Positions 1 through 12,144 of a stretch of 64,000 nt of DNA are shown here, piece by piece. The stretch is from Neurospora intermedia. Its lineage: Eukaryota; Ascomycota; Sordariomycetes; Sordariales; Sordariaceae. Position 1 is the first letter of the stretch. Each line of letters starts with the position of its first letter. Under the pieces are notes generated by a model. It saw only the letters and a list, made by a program, of their open reading frames with translations. It made no database searches and was not told the DNA's origin. The stretch is taken from positions 5,853,001 through 5,917,000 of the forward strand of contig BTPP01000001.1 of the NCBI GenBank assembly GCA_037102815.1, read 5' to 3'. The position numbers and the translations under genes were made by a program.

Positions 1-2431
1 CGCTTCGGGTCGATCTATAAGGAGAATGAGTTGGTGGCCACTTATTTGACGGGTTAGACGAGCTATGGCGGGGAAACGTACGATCTTGCCGTCAAGGTAG
101 TGTTCCTTGACCATAACAATGTTCACTGTTTTTGGGTCCTTGAAGGTAAGGAATCCAAAACCACGCGAGCGACCGGTGGCGCCATCTCTCATGACGGTGC
201 ATTCTACCACCTCGCCAAACTGCGAAAAGTAATCTCTCAGTGATTCTAAGCAGTCACAAGACCGGTATCAGCACAACTGTCATGACTACCATATGGTACA
301 TCTGGTGCCCTTTGAGGGCAACAACTACCATGAGGGGAGGACAGGGAAAATGGCAAGGCTTACGGTCTGTAGTCTCCCAGTTCAGGCCACCAATGAACAT
401 CTTCCTATAAGACACAAGCGCACGCGCAAGACGTTAGTCAACTTCATCTTTTGAGCAATCTATGATATCTGGATATGAACGAGTAAGCGTAACATGAGGG
501 CAGTGAAGAATGTGTGGGCTCGAGTAGATGAAATGTGGATGTGAGAAAGACATTGCGAGTGATCAAGCAAACAGCCCCAGCCGCCTAGCCCTTTAGACAC
601 CCAAAGCCTGAGCGAATCCGCATATGGCTACACGCGAACCCAAGAGCTACCAATCAGTGTGATGCGGAAGCATGTTTGTAGCCGTTGTTTGGAGATGCGC
701 GTGCATATAGCGTGAACTGGGGAAGCAAGCCCATTTGCCCAGCCGTTGCGCCAGGACTTGAGGAGCCTCAGGTAATGTCTATCCCAGACCTCTAGTTTGA
801 CCACATGGACCGTCTACCGTCATGATCCTTGATACAGCATGGGCTCCACCACCAATATCCGAACAACTACCCTTCATCTTGTTTATACTGGGCCTGGTGT
901 TTGACTGTGGCGTGTGGAAATGGATGTGATTCTCCCGTTGGCTTCTCAGGTTGGCGGAGACCACCGACCGAGGACCGTATGATGGTTGTCATTTGGCGAA
1001 TGAGAAGTTGAAAGCCGCCTCCGCGATGTTCTCAAGGGTGACGAGACGACTGCTGTCCTAATGTGCCGAATGCTGACGTGACTTGACGGAAAGGGGCCAG
1101 GGTGGGGGGTATGCTACGGCAGTTCCCAGAGTGAACAGAAGATGCAGCAGCGCAGCAATGTTCCACTTTCCAAGTGGTCTCTGGGTGTGCCGGAATCTTT
1201 CTTCGAATTTTTTTGCTGTCTCGAGCTCTTTGCTACCGTCAAGCTAGGTACTGTCTGTATCTGTTCTGGGTGCTGCCCTTCTCGCTGCTAATCTTGCTCT
1301 GGCTGCAGGCTCATCGACCCTCCTGGCAAAAGGAAGCCGGTTCCCTCACGCCCTATTAAGATTACCTCCGCAAGGCCATCCACCATTCTTGTAGTACAGA
1401 CAGGAGCGTACTCCGGGATCAATTTGACGTCGAAGCTTGATCCTTGGCGTGACCCTGGACAAGTCCACGGCTTCCAGCCTCTTCTCTCCCGATTTTCATG
1501 TTCACGTCCATAGCGGAGAGCGATCCCTTCCTGCCTTTGATCACTCGCAGTCTTGTAGCCCCTGGTGCATCCATACGGTATGGTTCACCCATACGCGCCA
1601 GAGTAACTCAGAGTGTCTGATACCAAGACTCTACTGTGTTCATCAGGTCCTTGCGCCGCCCAATCCTTCCGTTCCCTACCAGCCGACTGGGCAGTTCTAG
1701 GACGCCACGTCCTGAGCGGGTCTCAAGTGGGTGTTCATCTCTTCATGTGGGAGAGCCTGGGCGGGGCTGCAGTTGCGTCGGGGCGAAATCGAGGATATAG
1801 AGAGGGGTTGTACGGGGGTTGGGGGGTGTTACGAGCATGTACGTGTGTCACGAATAGCATCAAGGGGGTGTGACTTACCCATCTTCTTTGGCATTAGGAC
1901 CCTTGTGTTGGGCCTGGGTCTGTGAGGGAGCATGATATTGCGATTGAGACTGGCTGTTGTTGTTGTTGTTGTTGTTGTTTTGGTTGTTTTGGTTGTCATC
2001 GTCATGGCGAGCGACCATGGTGGACGGGCCGCTTCCGAGATTGAAGTCAATGTCATCTTCGTCTTCGTCTTCTTCCTCATCGTTGCCGTATTGTCCGTTG
2101 CCTCCATTGTAATAGCCTTGCTGGTTGTAGTCGTTGGATCCTCCGTAGTTGTCAGCAGCCGACTGCTGGACGGCGGCAGCTTGTTGCTGCTGCTCTTGCT
2201 GTTGCTGCTGTTGCTGCTGTTGTTGAGAAGGCTGCTCGGTAGCTGAAGTCTGAGCTGTGGTGGGGGCGGAAGCTGGTGCAGCGGCTGGCTTTGAGGCAGC
2301 GGGAGCGTCGTCGTCGTTGTACCTAGTTCGCAAGAGTGTCAGATCATGTTCAGATATGGTGTCACCAGGGTACTCAAGATAACGTACAGATCGTCGAAGA
2401 GGTCGTCCTCGTAATTCTCTGCTTCGGCCAT
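1..2431 (-). CDS. hrp1: Hrp1/Nab4-type RNA-binding protein (two-RRM hnRNP), 5' part
   Basis: Partial gene running off the left edge. Predicted exons on the minus strand are 2431-2388, 2322-1879, 404-364, 245-82 and 14-1 (continuing outside); frame is kept across every junction. The start is the ATG at 2431, opening an acidic [15 protein letters not shown] peptide. Exon 2 is low complexity: an A/P-rich part, a poly-Q run and a D/E-rich stretch. Exons 3-5 encode the first RRM, with RNP2 as MFIGGL near residues 165-170 and RNP1 as RGFGFLTF, then DGKI-IDPKR leading to the linker before RRM2. This arrangement is that of yeast Hrp1, the cleavage factor IB subunit that binds UA-rich polyadenylation enhancers and shuttles with mRNA. 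The third exon is only 41 nt and is preceded by a 1,474-bp intron, very long for this genome. Only about 235 codons lie in the window. Confidence 0.85.
405..1878 (-). other. Unusually long intron of the hrp1-type gene
   Basis: The donor GTAAGT at 1878 and acceptor TATAG at 405 join GAT-GG to GA-AAG in frame, giving the KEDG-KMFIGGL junction. The 1,474 bp between them contain no open frame that resembles an RRM protein on either strand. Other introns in the window are mostly 50-115 bp, so this one is an outlier. It could hide an alternative exon, a regulatory segment or a non-coding RNA, but nothing is recognisable by eye. Confidence 0.65.
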
Positions 2432-3720
2432 TTTGGCGGTTGTTGTGTGTTTGATTACCGGGTACCGAAGATGGCAAAGAGATGAGAGTTGAGGTTGATA
2501 TAGACTAGTGTTTGTGTGGGACGCTGAGATGGCGTGAGGCGGCGTAAGATTGCTGGAAGTAGACCAAGCCGAAAAGGGTCTGAAAGAATACACAACTTAA
2601 GATGATCTAGTCGTCGAGAAGCAGCGAGGCGCGAATGAATCGTAGTAATAGTTGCCGAGTTGTCGTCGCAAGAGATGCAGCGGATGGACCTCGGAGCAGC
2701 TCAAGTAGAGCCCGAGGTGGGTGGAAGTCGAGTCCGTCAGGTGCTTGTAGTTTCCTCCCTCAGATCAAAAGACCCGGATTTGGGCACGGATGGGGTGTAC
2801 AACTAATGAAGTCGTCGGTTGTGGTTGTTATTGCTGCTGTCGAGGATGACTTGACTTGGGTAGAAAAGTGGAAGTGGGAAGTGGAAGAGTGGACGTCGTT
2901 TGCTTTTCAAGTGAAGAAACCGGAACTCCATCAGTCTGCCTGCCTCAGTCCCCTCGCCGCTGCCCTGCACTGCAGTCCCAGTTTAGCGCCGAGTGTTAAG
3001 GTTCGGCCGGGTGTGGACCCCGATTCAAGGCACCGGCACCGCGAGTTGGGGCCCTTCCGGCAACCATGACTTGGGGTCGGTACTAACAAAAAGACGTTCC
3101 ATGCCATCTACACTACCTCTACGGCACTTGGTGGCAGTCGCGTGTCTAGAGGTAGGGTAGGTCTGCAAGGGCCAATTAGGCGCGTAGGCGGTGAGAAACA
3201 GCCTGTACAACGACCTAGGCCGTGTACCTGCGGGGAAGGGGTGGTCCAGCGCACCTTATCACACCTTCTGGGCTACCCATGCGCTGTAGTGGTTAGGTTG
3301 TGAGCGACATCGGCTGCCCGTCTGAGGCTGGCGAACAGCTGGCGAGCTGTGACAGGCGGACGGTGTCCAAGTCAATCACTGCTGGAACAGGAAGGCAAAG
3401 ACACCGAGATGAGATGATGGATTGGGCAAGATGGACGTGCCCGGTTGCCAAAAGCCAAGCCGCCCATGTGCTTGTTAGTGGCCCCGAGCCTGGCAACCGC
3501 TGTGTACCCAGGAAACAAGCCGATGGGCTTAACACGACCACGGCATCAATGAACTGAACAGGACAGGAACGGCCATCCATTGTCTGCCTGTCTAGCTCCA
3601 TGGAGATTCCCTCCGTCCCTTTCAACGAACGACATTAATTTTGACCATGGTGTGATGCCATTGCGCTGGTAGACCAAGGCGAAATCACCCTATCCTGTTT
3701 GTATACTACCCACTCACATA
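2432..3720. other. Intergenic, divergent hrp1/gyp1 promoter region
   Basis: This stretch lies between the start codons of two divergent genes. Several open frames of 60-145 codons exist, but they lack recognisable domains and codon structure. I see no RNA gene or repeat of note. Confidence 0.5.
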
Positions 3721-5912
3721 ATGTTTTCTTCTTCGAGCTCGGGCAAGAAAGCGTCTCCCCAGGTACGTGTTAGTGCTCCATTCCATCATTCCAATGATGC
3801 TAACAGGCCATGATGTCGCTACGCCAGCAGGAGATGGTGCAAGTTGGTATGTCCTGCCTGATGACTACAGCCCCCCCTCTCTCGTTGTTTGTTGTATAAC
3901 CAGTTGCTGATCCCATGTCCGTCATGGCTGCAGACAGGTCCGAGTATGTCTCAAGTCCTATTCCTAAACTCAAAGACGGAAACACTGACATGACTCGGAC
4001 GATGCGACAGCTCTGGCTCCCCTTTTTGGAGAGCGCCCCAGAAGGATGCCCCGCTAAAGAAGACGACCACTCGCGACTCGGGCAAGGTCGTTGGCGCTGC
4101 CTATTCCCATGCCGACATGCTCAAGTTTGATTCATTGTGCGTTGGTGCCGGCGTTACTGTTTGGATATCTCTCTTGGAAACGGCGACGTCTTTGCTGACT
4201 ATGGCTCTCTTGGACTAGAAATTTGTCCAACGCCGGATCGCGACCACGAACCCCTCCTCCCTCGAACGCTGCCATCGGTCGAACCACTTCCAATAGTACA
4301 GCCTCGCCCCATATCAAAGGGGTGACATCACCTCCTTTCCAGAACTACATGAATTTTATAACGAGTACCAACGAAGACTGGGCGGCCGACGACGCAGACG
4401 ATGTATACGCCTACGAAGACGATGGCGACGATGACTTTGGGCTTCCCAGTCTGTCCAGCATGAAGAGGAGGTCGCGCCGGATAGCAGCGAAGACTGAACA
4501 GGGAACCAGCCGAGGAACTGCGACAAACACGCTCACAGACTCAACCGGACGTCGCTACTCGGACAGTGCCGACATAGCCATCGAGCGACCAGCATCTACC
4601 TACCCAATGCCCAAGAAGACCGAAGGCAAGATCCTCCGACCACAGTACAGAGACATACTCCGCGATCCCGCAAACGCCCTACACCTAATCAACCACCCTT
4701 CCGTACCACCTAATGCTTCCCAGAAGGAAATCGATGCTGTCAATTCGAGGATAACCAGGATCAACAAATTCAAAAAGATTCTTCAAGCATCAACCATCCC
4801 TCTAAACGACCTTCGAGCCCTAGCCTGGTCCGGCGTACCAGAAGAGGTCCGGGCCATGACGTGGCAACTCCTGCTAAGCTACCTCCCCACCAGCAGTGAA
4901 AGGAGGGTGGCCACACTGGAGCGCAAACGAAAAGAATACCTGGACGGCGTACGACAAGCCTTTGAACGAGCAGGTGGCGCTCCACCACCATCCACCGGAA
5001 AGGGAGGCGGAGGCAACCGCGGCCTAGACGAAGCCATCTGGCACCAGATCAGCATCGACGTCCCTCGAACGAACCCACACATCGAGCTCTACGGCTACGA
5101 AGCAACACAGCGCTCTTTGGAGCGTATCCTCTACGTATGGGCGGTCCGACACCCAGCGAGCGGCTACGTACAGGGCATCAATGATCTGGTGACGCCCTTC
5201 TGGGAAGTCTTTCTGGGCACATACATCACAGACCCAGACATAGAGAGCGGCATGGACCCGGGCCAGCTGCCTAGAGCGGTGCTGGACGCCGTCGAGGCCG
5301 ACACGTTCTGGTGCCTGACGAAGCTGCTGGACGGCATACAGGACCACTACATTGTTGCGCAACCGGGCATTCAGAGGCAGGTGGCGGCGCTGAGGGACCT
5401 GACGCAGAGGATCGATGCCGGGCTGGCGAAGCACTTGGAGGAGGAGAACGTCGAGTTTATTCAATTCAGCTTCAGATGGATGAATTGTCTATTGATGAGG
5501 GAGATTAGTGTCAAGAACACGATCAGGATGTGGGATACTTACATGGTTAGTTTCTTTTTCCCCCCTTCTCCTCCTCTTTATCCCACTCCTTCTCTCCCTT
5601 CAGTTCTCCCCAGCTAGCTAGCTAACACTCAAACCCCCCAAAAAAACACAGGCCGAAGAACAAGGCTTCTCGGAATTCCACCTCTACGTCTGCGCTGCCT
5701 TCCTTGTCAAATGGTCCGACAAGCTCGTCAAGATGGACTTCCAAGAGATCATGATGTTTCTGCAATCCTTGCCGACGCGCGAGTGGACAGAGAAGGACAT
5801 TGAGCTCTTGCTTAGCGAGGCCTACATCTGGCAGAGCTTGTTCAAGGGGTCCTCGGCGCATCTGAAAGGACAGCCGAGTAGTAGGGCGAACTCGTTGAAC
5901 TTTCAGCTTTGA
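3721..5912 (+). CDS. gyp1: Gyp1-type TBC-domain Rab GTPase-activating protein
   Basis: Predicted exons are 3721-3762, 4042-4136, 4219-5545 and 5652-5912, giving 574 aa. The catalytic TBC domain fills roughly residues 210-550. It carries the dual-finger signature: IDVPRT with the arginine finger at about R329, and YVQGIND with the glutamine finger at about Q364. The C-terminal exon (AEEQGFSEFHLYVC onwards) completes the domain. In yeast, Gyp1 accelerates GTP hydrolysis on Ypt1 and Sec4 at the Golgi; assignment to Gyp1 rather than another TBC protein rests on the overall sequence, the S/T-rich N-terminus and the length. The N-terminal exons are the weak part: the 279-bp first intron includes other possible exons near 3806-3848 and 3903-3960, but the chosen path keeps frame and reads smoothly. 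The downstream introns have clear GTGCGT and GTTAGT donors. Confidence 0.85.
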
Positions 5913-7945
5913 GCCCGAGCCCCTGAACTTGAGTTTGAGTTATCATCAGTGAAGGGGAAAGATACGAAAGAAAGAAAGAAAGACAGGTGTTCGATTCGAA
6001 GTAAGTGGGTGGGTGCGTGGATCGGCGCGACACAACAAAGGAAAAGAAAGACAACAGCTGTCCTTGGGACACACGCTCTATCAACTTAAGTCTCGGCTAA
6101 TTGAGCCGGTTCCTTTTATGTCGTGGCGACGCTCGTTTCACAGATGTATAACCACCCACCCCATATAAACAGTTGACGAAAGAAAAATTACAATAATTCA
6201 CCGAAGAGGAGGAGGAGGATGCAAGAAGCATATATAGCGGGATGGGATGAAATGAGATGAGATGGGATAGGATGGTTGAATCAAAGGTCAAAGAGGAAGA
6301 AGCAAAACAGAGATACCAATTGGCTAGTAAAGAGAGCGAAAGAGAGAGAGAGAGAGAGCGCGAGAGAGAAACGTAAAGCAGGTACGAAAAAACAAAGAGT
6401 ACATAAGCGTCTAGAGTAAAGATCACTTGTTGTAGTAATATAATACCACATTATTGGAAAGAAGAAAAATCGTCAGGTTATGTATGCTACAGGGTTTTCA
6501 ATATTGACAGTGGTTGGGCAACTCGGTTAATGACTATCACACACATTGAATGGTTGCGATTTACTGACTCGACTCAAGATGATCAAAGCAGGTTTTTCTT
6601 CCGTGATTGAAGGTTATGTTCATTTGCATTGGTTGACCTACTAAAGCGTGAATAAATTTGCTTCGGAAGAGTACTACACATTAATCCATCTTCATGTCAC
6701 GGAAAAAATTGATAAAAACCAGCGGGAAACGAAGTTCTCAAATACGCTATCTGAATAGGTAGGTACCCATGATACGCTTCCAGATTTCCAGTGTAAGTAT
6801 ATGTAAATAAGTATGACCATTCACACCTACTCCTCTTGCGTTACCCTCTCTCTATCTGATGATTTCCAACGCTGTTTCTTTCTTTTCTTTTATTTCTTTT
6901 TTCTCTTGCCTTTCTTTTTTTTTGCGTTTCTTTTTCCTTTCTTGTCCATGTTGGAGACTCCTCCCATCTCTTTTTCCTGTTTGAAAACTATCTCTACCCC
7001 ATCCATCTCTGGTCATAAATAATGAGTGACTTTAGTTAGGAAGTCCAGAGGACAAAATGTCAACTAACTATCAAAAGCAGTGCTCACTGGATTGATTGGC
7101 CAGGCTTATCAACCGACAACTTCTCTTTTAAGGAAGGTATGGGACTGAGTGAGCCTGGACGAGTGAGTCCCTGTGAAGCACGCTTGAAAACGAAGTGAAA
7201 AAAAAAACTAACTCGGGCTGGTGGTACGTGAAAGCTTAAGACTGGATGGAATGAGCGTATCGGTGTAAACCAACTACTCTCTGCGTTGATTGACTTGCAG
7301 GCTTTGCCGTTTCATTCGGTCATCATTCCACGACCACCTGCCCGGAAGCAACAGATCGAGAGGCAACTTCTTCCTGGGTAGATCGCATTTGACCAGGCGC
7401 CTCCGCAACCATGCAAATTCGACCGCCAGCTAACCCAACGTTTTGCCCCCGATACCAAGTGTGGGTCGACCTCCCCCGGCTCTGTACATCCGAGGATGAC
7501 AAAACCCTCCTTAGATACCCGTCCGTTGCCTGAGCTCGTATGCACGTCTGATTTGGTGTGCGACCTTAGACGAAGGTGTGTGAAGATGCCTTGTTCCCGT
7601 CCGCTTGGGGTTGAGCTTGCACGAGACTATTGCGCAGAAGGTATGTAGGCTGATCACCCACACCTTGGAGAAGCCTATGTGAAGGATTGGCTTTCAGAGA
7701 GCAGCAACAACTCCTTGCAGCTTCAGTTGGGCAAATCCAAGCTGGAGAAGGGTAAGTTGTCTTCTGCCCGCCAGCCCGAAGGCTATCGGTAGCGTGTCAA
7801 CAGAACAAGTCTGTCGTGCTCACCAAGTGACACATAATAGGTCCATATGCTATACCACCGTTTCGGTTCAAGAGAACTATAAGCATTGTGTCGTGCGCTT
7901 CCACGAGAGGAAGAGGGAGATCAACAACGCCTAGGAGCTAATCAC
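5913..7945. other. Intergenic between convergent gyp1 and upf1
   Basis: The region holds both 3' flanks. It has a GA-rich simple repeat near 6331-6370 and a T/C-rich tract near 6875-6945. Short open frames (for example 6097-6426 minus) translate to low-complexity serine/leucine runs. No gene is supported. Confidence 0.5.
6331..6370. repeat. GA-rich microsatellite
   Basis: An imperfect GA dinucleotide run, interrupted by GCGC, lies in the 3' flank of gyp1. Confidence 0.8.
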
Positions 7946-10900
7946 TCAATCGAAACCTGTCCCGATCTGGCTGGCAAAAGCAGTGCTGACGCTCTTCTCG
8001 TCGTCATCGTAACGGCGATATCCGTTGCCGACTCCCATACGACCATTGCTCTCGACATACTGCTTAAGGCGATCGCTCTGGCTGTAAGAAGTAGGGCGGG
8101 CTGACCCGATGGCCTCGCTAAGGCCAGCACCAAGACTCGCGCCGCCCTGTCCGATACCCTTGCCGCCGATGACACTGGAAGTGGCATCAGTGAACTCGCT
8201 GTTGGCGACGCTCTCGCCTGCGATACTCTCTGTCGCACGACCACGGCCCTTGGCGCCCGGGCGTCCGTTGGGACCAGCGCACGGCAGACCAGCCCACGCC
8301 TCAGGGTGGAAGTTCGAGAACATGGCAGGGTAACCAGAGCTCAAAGCGGCGCCTCCCAGGGCGGAGCTGTGGATGGATGAGACATCATCCGGGATGTACG
8401 AGACCATAGAACCAGTCTCATAATCCCTGACGGAGCCAGCAGTCAAGGGAGCAGCGAAACGGCCATTAGAGGGACCGCTGGCAACATGTTGAGTGTGGCT
8501 GCGCTGCGGCCGGTAGGCCTGGCGAGGTCTTCCAAACTGCAAGAGAGAAGGCTGGAGATTTGTGAGGGGACCTTCGACGAGACACTTCTTGTCTTTGAAG
8601 TGGACGAGAAGGTGGTGCCAGAGCTCATGCTTGCAGAGAACCTTGGGATTACCAATAATCACCAAGCCGTACTTGGCACGAGTGAGGGCGACATTGAGAC
8701 GACGGGGATCCGAAAGGAAACCAATGCCTTGGTTCTCGTTGGAGCGAACGCAGGACAGCACAATGAAATCCTTCTCTCGACCCTGGAAGGCATCAACGGA
8801 AGCGACTTCAACTTCTCTGTAGGATTCCTTCTTGAACGTGCCAGTGTTCTGCATGGTATTGACAATGTAGCTGCGCTGACCCTCGTACGGCGTGATGACA
8901 CCGATGTCAGCAGGCTTGACACCAGCCTTGAAGAAGCGTGTGACAATCTTCTCGACGTTGGCAGCCTCAGTCCGGTTGAGGTACGACGTGCCCGAGGCCG
9001 AAATTTCCTCGTTGCCCAGGTTGGACCAGAACATCATGGGAGTCTCAGGGACCGGCCAGGGGAAATCAACATCCTTGCGGAGTCTCTCGGCGGCAGTAAC
9101 GCCGTTTTGCAACGATCCTTCGTAAAACATATTGGAGGGGAACTCAGAGAGGCAAGGATGCATACGATACTGGACCTTCAAGCGAATGGGGGTAAACTGA
9201 AGCTTGACCAACCTCTCGAAGAGCGACTGGTTAAGGCCAGCCTTGGCAGCCTTCTTGTTCATGATGACAGGGCCAAGCTGCTTGTGGTCACCAACCAAGA
9301 CAACCTGCTTACATCCAAGGACCAGCGGAATCATGCACTCGGGTTCGGCAGACTGTGTAGACTCATCGATGAGCACATTACGGAACTTCATCTTGGAAAG
9401 TCGCGGATCTCCAGCACCAACACAGGTGCAGCACACTACATCGGCGTTCTGCAGGATCTCACGCTCGGCCTGGCGCGTCAGCTGCTTGAACCTCTTTTCA
9501 TCTTGAGAAGACAGCTCGCCGGTCTCGGTCTTGAGCTTGACGAGACCATCAAGTTCCTTGTTGGTAGTGTTCATGCGAACTTGCTCGTGGAGAGCCAGGA
9601 AACTGACGGAGGATTCGACATCCTCACGGGACTTGGCGGTCAAGCGAACGACCTTCAGGCCGGTTCTGTGGATCCTCTCACAGAGCTGGTCCACAGCAAC
9701 GTTGGATGGGGCGCAAACGAGAACTTGGCTGTTGCTCATCTTGGCAAGATGGTAGATGATGGTGGCCGAAGTGACGGTCTTGCCAGTTCCCGGAGGACCC
9801 TGGATAAGGCTCAGAGGGTTGGACAAGACCTGCTTGATGGCGGCAATTTGGCTGGCATTGAGCTCAGGGAGACCGGGAACATGGAACTTCTTGGGCATCG
9901 TAATCTTGGTCGGGGCAACCTGGACTTCGTGTCCAAGCAGCTTGTGGAAGATGTAACCAGAAACACTCATCTCGTCGACGGCAAATGTCTTCATGGCCAG
10001 CTGCATGCGGTCATAGGAAGTCGCTTTCCACACATAGTCGGCCGAGAAGTTATGTGTGCATTCCGTGGGGACAGACTTGTCATTGGCTGACTTGCGAAGT
10101 TCCACCTCAACCTCATCGGACTGGTTGTTGGGAATCTTGATAACATATCCAACACCCTCCCAAGGCGGGCGCAGCTCTCCCTTGTATTTGAGGCGCATCT
10201 CATCGCCAACGGCCAGCTTAACGTCACCGGACTCGATTTTGGGAAGGATGAAGCTGGCGACGTGTTTGCTGTTGAGACCCAAATGCCAGCGGACTTGAAG
10301 GCCATCCTCAGACTGGGCCTCCTTCAGCTTCTTGTCGTAGTCGGATTCCATCTTGACGAGAGGACCGAAGATGTTCTGATAATGATAGGGGTCGTCGTAC
10401 TTGAGCAAGACCGGGTGAGGGTCATCATCGACTCCCGCACTCTTTTCGAGATCGGCAACAGTCGCGTTCGGTGCCTCCTTCCACATTTCCTCGAGCTTGG
10501 CAATCATGGGCGGCGTGAGATGGCGAGCACGAAGCTGCTCAGCATCCGTGGGAGGGGTGACGAGCCAGTTGAGGAAAGCCCTGTCTTCGATCAAGGGTTG
10601 CCACCTAGATATATCCCAGCTCATATCCTTGGTCGACGTACTAGCACCACACGGCTGGCGGCAGAGGAGGACCACAACCGTGTCTGACTTGGCAGGGATG
10701 AAACCGAGGATGAAGACATTCTTGGTGCCGCAGTTGTAACATTCGAGGACGGTATCGCCGAGGGAGGACTCGGGGTGAAGTTGAACTTCCTTGTGACGGG
10801 CGCGAACAAGGTGGTTGACGATATGGGACGAGAAGGCGCTTCCTTTGGCGCTGCAGAACCACTTGTTACAGGTGAGGCACTTGACGACGCTAGAGGGCGA

Positions 10901-11227
10901 GTGGATGCCGCAGTAGGCACAGGCGTGGGGAGGCAGTTCCTTCTCCTCCACGGGGGCATCCAGCTTGAGGCTCTTCATGCCGTCGACTGGAACGCTGGCC
11001 AGACTCTCGTCATCATCGTCATCAAGGACCTCGGTCTCGTTGTCGTCGTCATCGTGGCGGCGTCTACCATTGCCGCGGGGACCACGTCCACCGTAGACAC
11101 CGTAGAGGAGGTTCTCATCGGGATCGATATTGGACAGTTCGTCGGAGCCACCGGCCTTGATGGCGGCAGCAGAGTCGGAAACCAAGTGGTTTCCAAGGTG
11201 TGTGAAGGACACCTCCATGTTAGCCAT
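7946..11227 (-). CDS. upf1: Upf1/Nam7 RNA helicase, nonsense-mediated decay
   Basis: One uninterrupted frame of 1,093 aa starts at the ATG at 11227 ([10 protein letters not shown]). Residues 102 to about 200 form the Cys/His-rich zinc domain that binds Upf2 in characterised homologues ([22 protein letters not shown]). A superfamily-1 helicase core follows: Walker A GPPGTGKT at 477-484, motif II DESTQ at 621-625, motif [11 protein letters not shown] at 646-653, motif IV QYRMHP at 686-691, then [10 protein letters not shown] and [11 protein letters not shown] (motifs V and VI). An acidic patch lies before the zinc domain, and a G/S-rich tail of about 150 aa follows the core. The family is a cytoplasmic ATP-dependent 5'-3' RNA helicase that marks mRNAs with premature stops. 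All key residues are present and no frameshift is seen. It is divergent from imp4, with a transposon-like element between them. Confidence 0.97.
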   Translation of the reverse strand: MANMEVSFTHLGNHLVSDSAAAIKAGGSDELSNIDPDENLLYGVYGGRGPRGNGRRRHDDDDNETEVLDDDDDESLASVPVDGMKSLKLDAPVEEKELPPHACAYCGIHSPSSVVKCLTCNKWFCSAKGSAFSSHIVNHLVRARHKEVQLHPESSLGDTVLECYNCGTKNVFILGFIPAKSDTVVVLLCRQPCGASTSTKDMSWDISRWQPLIEDRAFLNWLVTPPTDAEQLRARHLTPPMIAKLEEMWKEAPNATVADLEKSAGVDDDPHPVLLKYDDPYHYQNIFGPLVKMESDYDKKLKEAQSEDGLQVRWHLGLNSKHVASFILPKIESGDVKLAVGDEMRLKYKGELRPPWEGVGYVIKIPNNQSDEVEVELRKSANDKSVPTECTHNFSADYVWKATSYDRMQLAMKTFAVDEMSVSGYIFHKLLGHEVQVAPTKITMPKKFHVPGLPELNASQIAAIKQVLSNPLSLIQGPPGTGKTVTSATIIYHLAKMSNSQVLVCAPSNVAVDQLCERIHRTGLKVVRLTAKSREDVESSVSFLALHEQVRMNTTNKELDGLVKLKTETGELSSQDEKRFKQLTRQAEREILQNADVVCCTCVGAGDPRLSKMKFRNVLIDESTQSAEPECMIPLVLGCKQVVLVGDHKQLGPVIMNKKAAKAGLNQSLFERLVKLQFTPIRLKVQYRMHPCLSEFPSNMFYEGSLQNGVTAAERLRKDVDFPWPVPETPMMFWSNLGNEEISASGTSYLNRTEAANVEKIVTRFFKAGVKPADIGVITPYEGQRSYIVNTMQNTGTFKKESYREVEVASVDAFQGREKDFIVLSCVRSNENQGIGFLSDPRRLNVALTRAKYGLVIIGNPKVLCKHELWHHLLVHFKDKKCLVEGPLTNLQPSLLQFGRPRQAYRPQRSHTQHVASGPSNGRFAAPLTAGSVRDYETGSMVSYIPDDVSSIHSSALGGAALSSGYPAMFSNFHPEAWAGLPCAGPNGRPGAKGRGRATESIAGESVANSEFTDATSSVIGGKGIGQGGASLGAGLSEAIGSARPTSYSQSDRLKQYVESNGRMGVGNGYRRYDDDEKSVSTAFASQIGTGFD

Positions 11228-12144
11228 GATGGCGAGAGGGTTGACGGAGGTAAACTCTGGAGCACCAGCAGCTGGTCAGTAAAGTGTCTGGGAGGAAAAG
11301 TCGAACAGTAACGTAGGGTCAGGCAGGTATCGTTGTGGAAGAACGAGATAAGTAAGGTACTGTTGGTATACGCCGCGGTCCAACCTGTAGCTGTTGAACG
11401 GCCTGTTGGGAAGAGATGTGTATTTCGATGTTTACATGGACATGACACGCAAACAAGCGGCGTACCTTGGAGAGTTCACACCCGGAAGTTTTGTCGAAAG
11501 GTAAAAGGTGTGGCTGTCGTATTGCGGGTTGTCGCAATGCGGGACTCTGGAAAGATGTAGATTATGGGCTTGGAAGTCGTCTAGAAGGTCACATCATCGC
11601 ATAACGGATTGGATCGGCGAGCGGGCTGTGTTGCGCGCGGGGGCTGTCGAAACCACGACACTGTCAGAACGTCGAGTTACTGCCGACGTAATGAGAGACT
11701 ACTTTTCGGGTCGTTGGTTCTTGGCGTTGTGAAGCAAATGGTTTGGTTGCCGCCGTTCAAGGTCACGGTTGTTGTTTGCTTGGGGAATTTTGCCGGTGGC
11801 CGACTTCAGTTTGTGTTGGCGGACGGGTCACGGTTGCGGTTGGAGGTTCGTTGTTTGATATCCGTCCGACGGCCTTCTATCAGCAGCCTCCAGTTCTGGG
11901 CTGTTCGAGCGGGAAGCACAGTCATAGCGCCTGAAACTGCCCTGTATTCTAGAAAGCGGGCAGCAAGTACTGGGAAACCGGCACAAGCCAGGGTAAGGTG
12001 GCGTTGAACCGCGGGCGACCCAGGCGCGATCTCATTCCCGGCAGGCGCAAATCGACGGGAAGCCGATAGGTATCCGCCAAGCTGAAAAGGTCCGTGCACC
12101 TCGCGCTTAGTCCCATTTGATTGTAACTTTTTTGACTTTTTTCT

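Noticed and set aside
2635-3069. 144-codon plus-strand frame near the hrp1 start
   Set aside because: Mixed composition, no domain, no splice-linked continuation; it lies in the promoter region of hrp1.
6097-6426. Minus-strand Ser/Leu-rich frame with a hydrophobic look
   Set aside because: Produced by a GA microsatellite read on the other strand.
8486-10090. 534-codon open frame on the plus strand
   Set aside because: It lies wholly antisense to the conserved helicase core of upf1. It arises from codon bias on the opposite strand and has no domain of its own.
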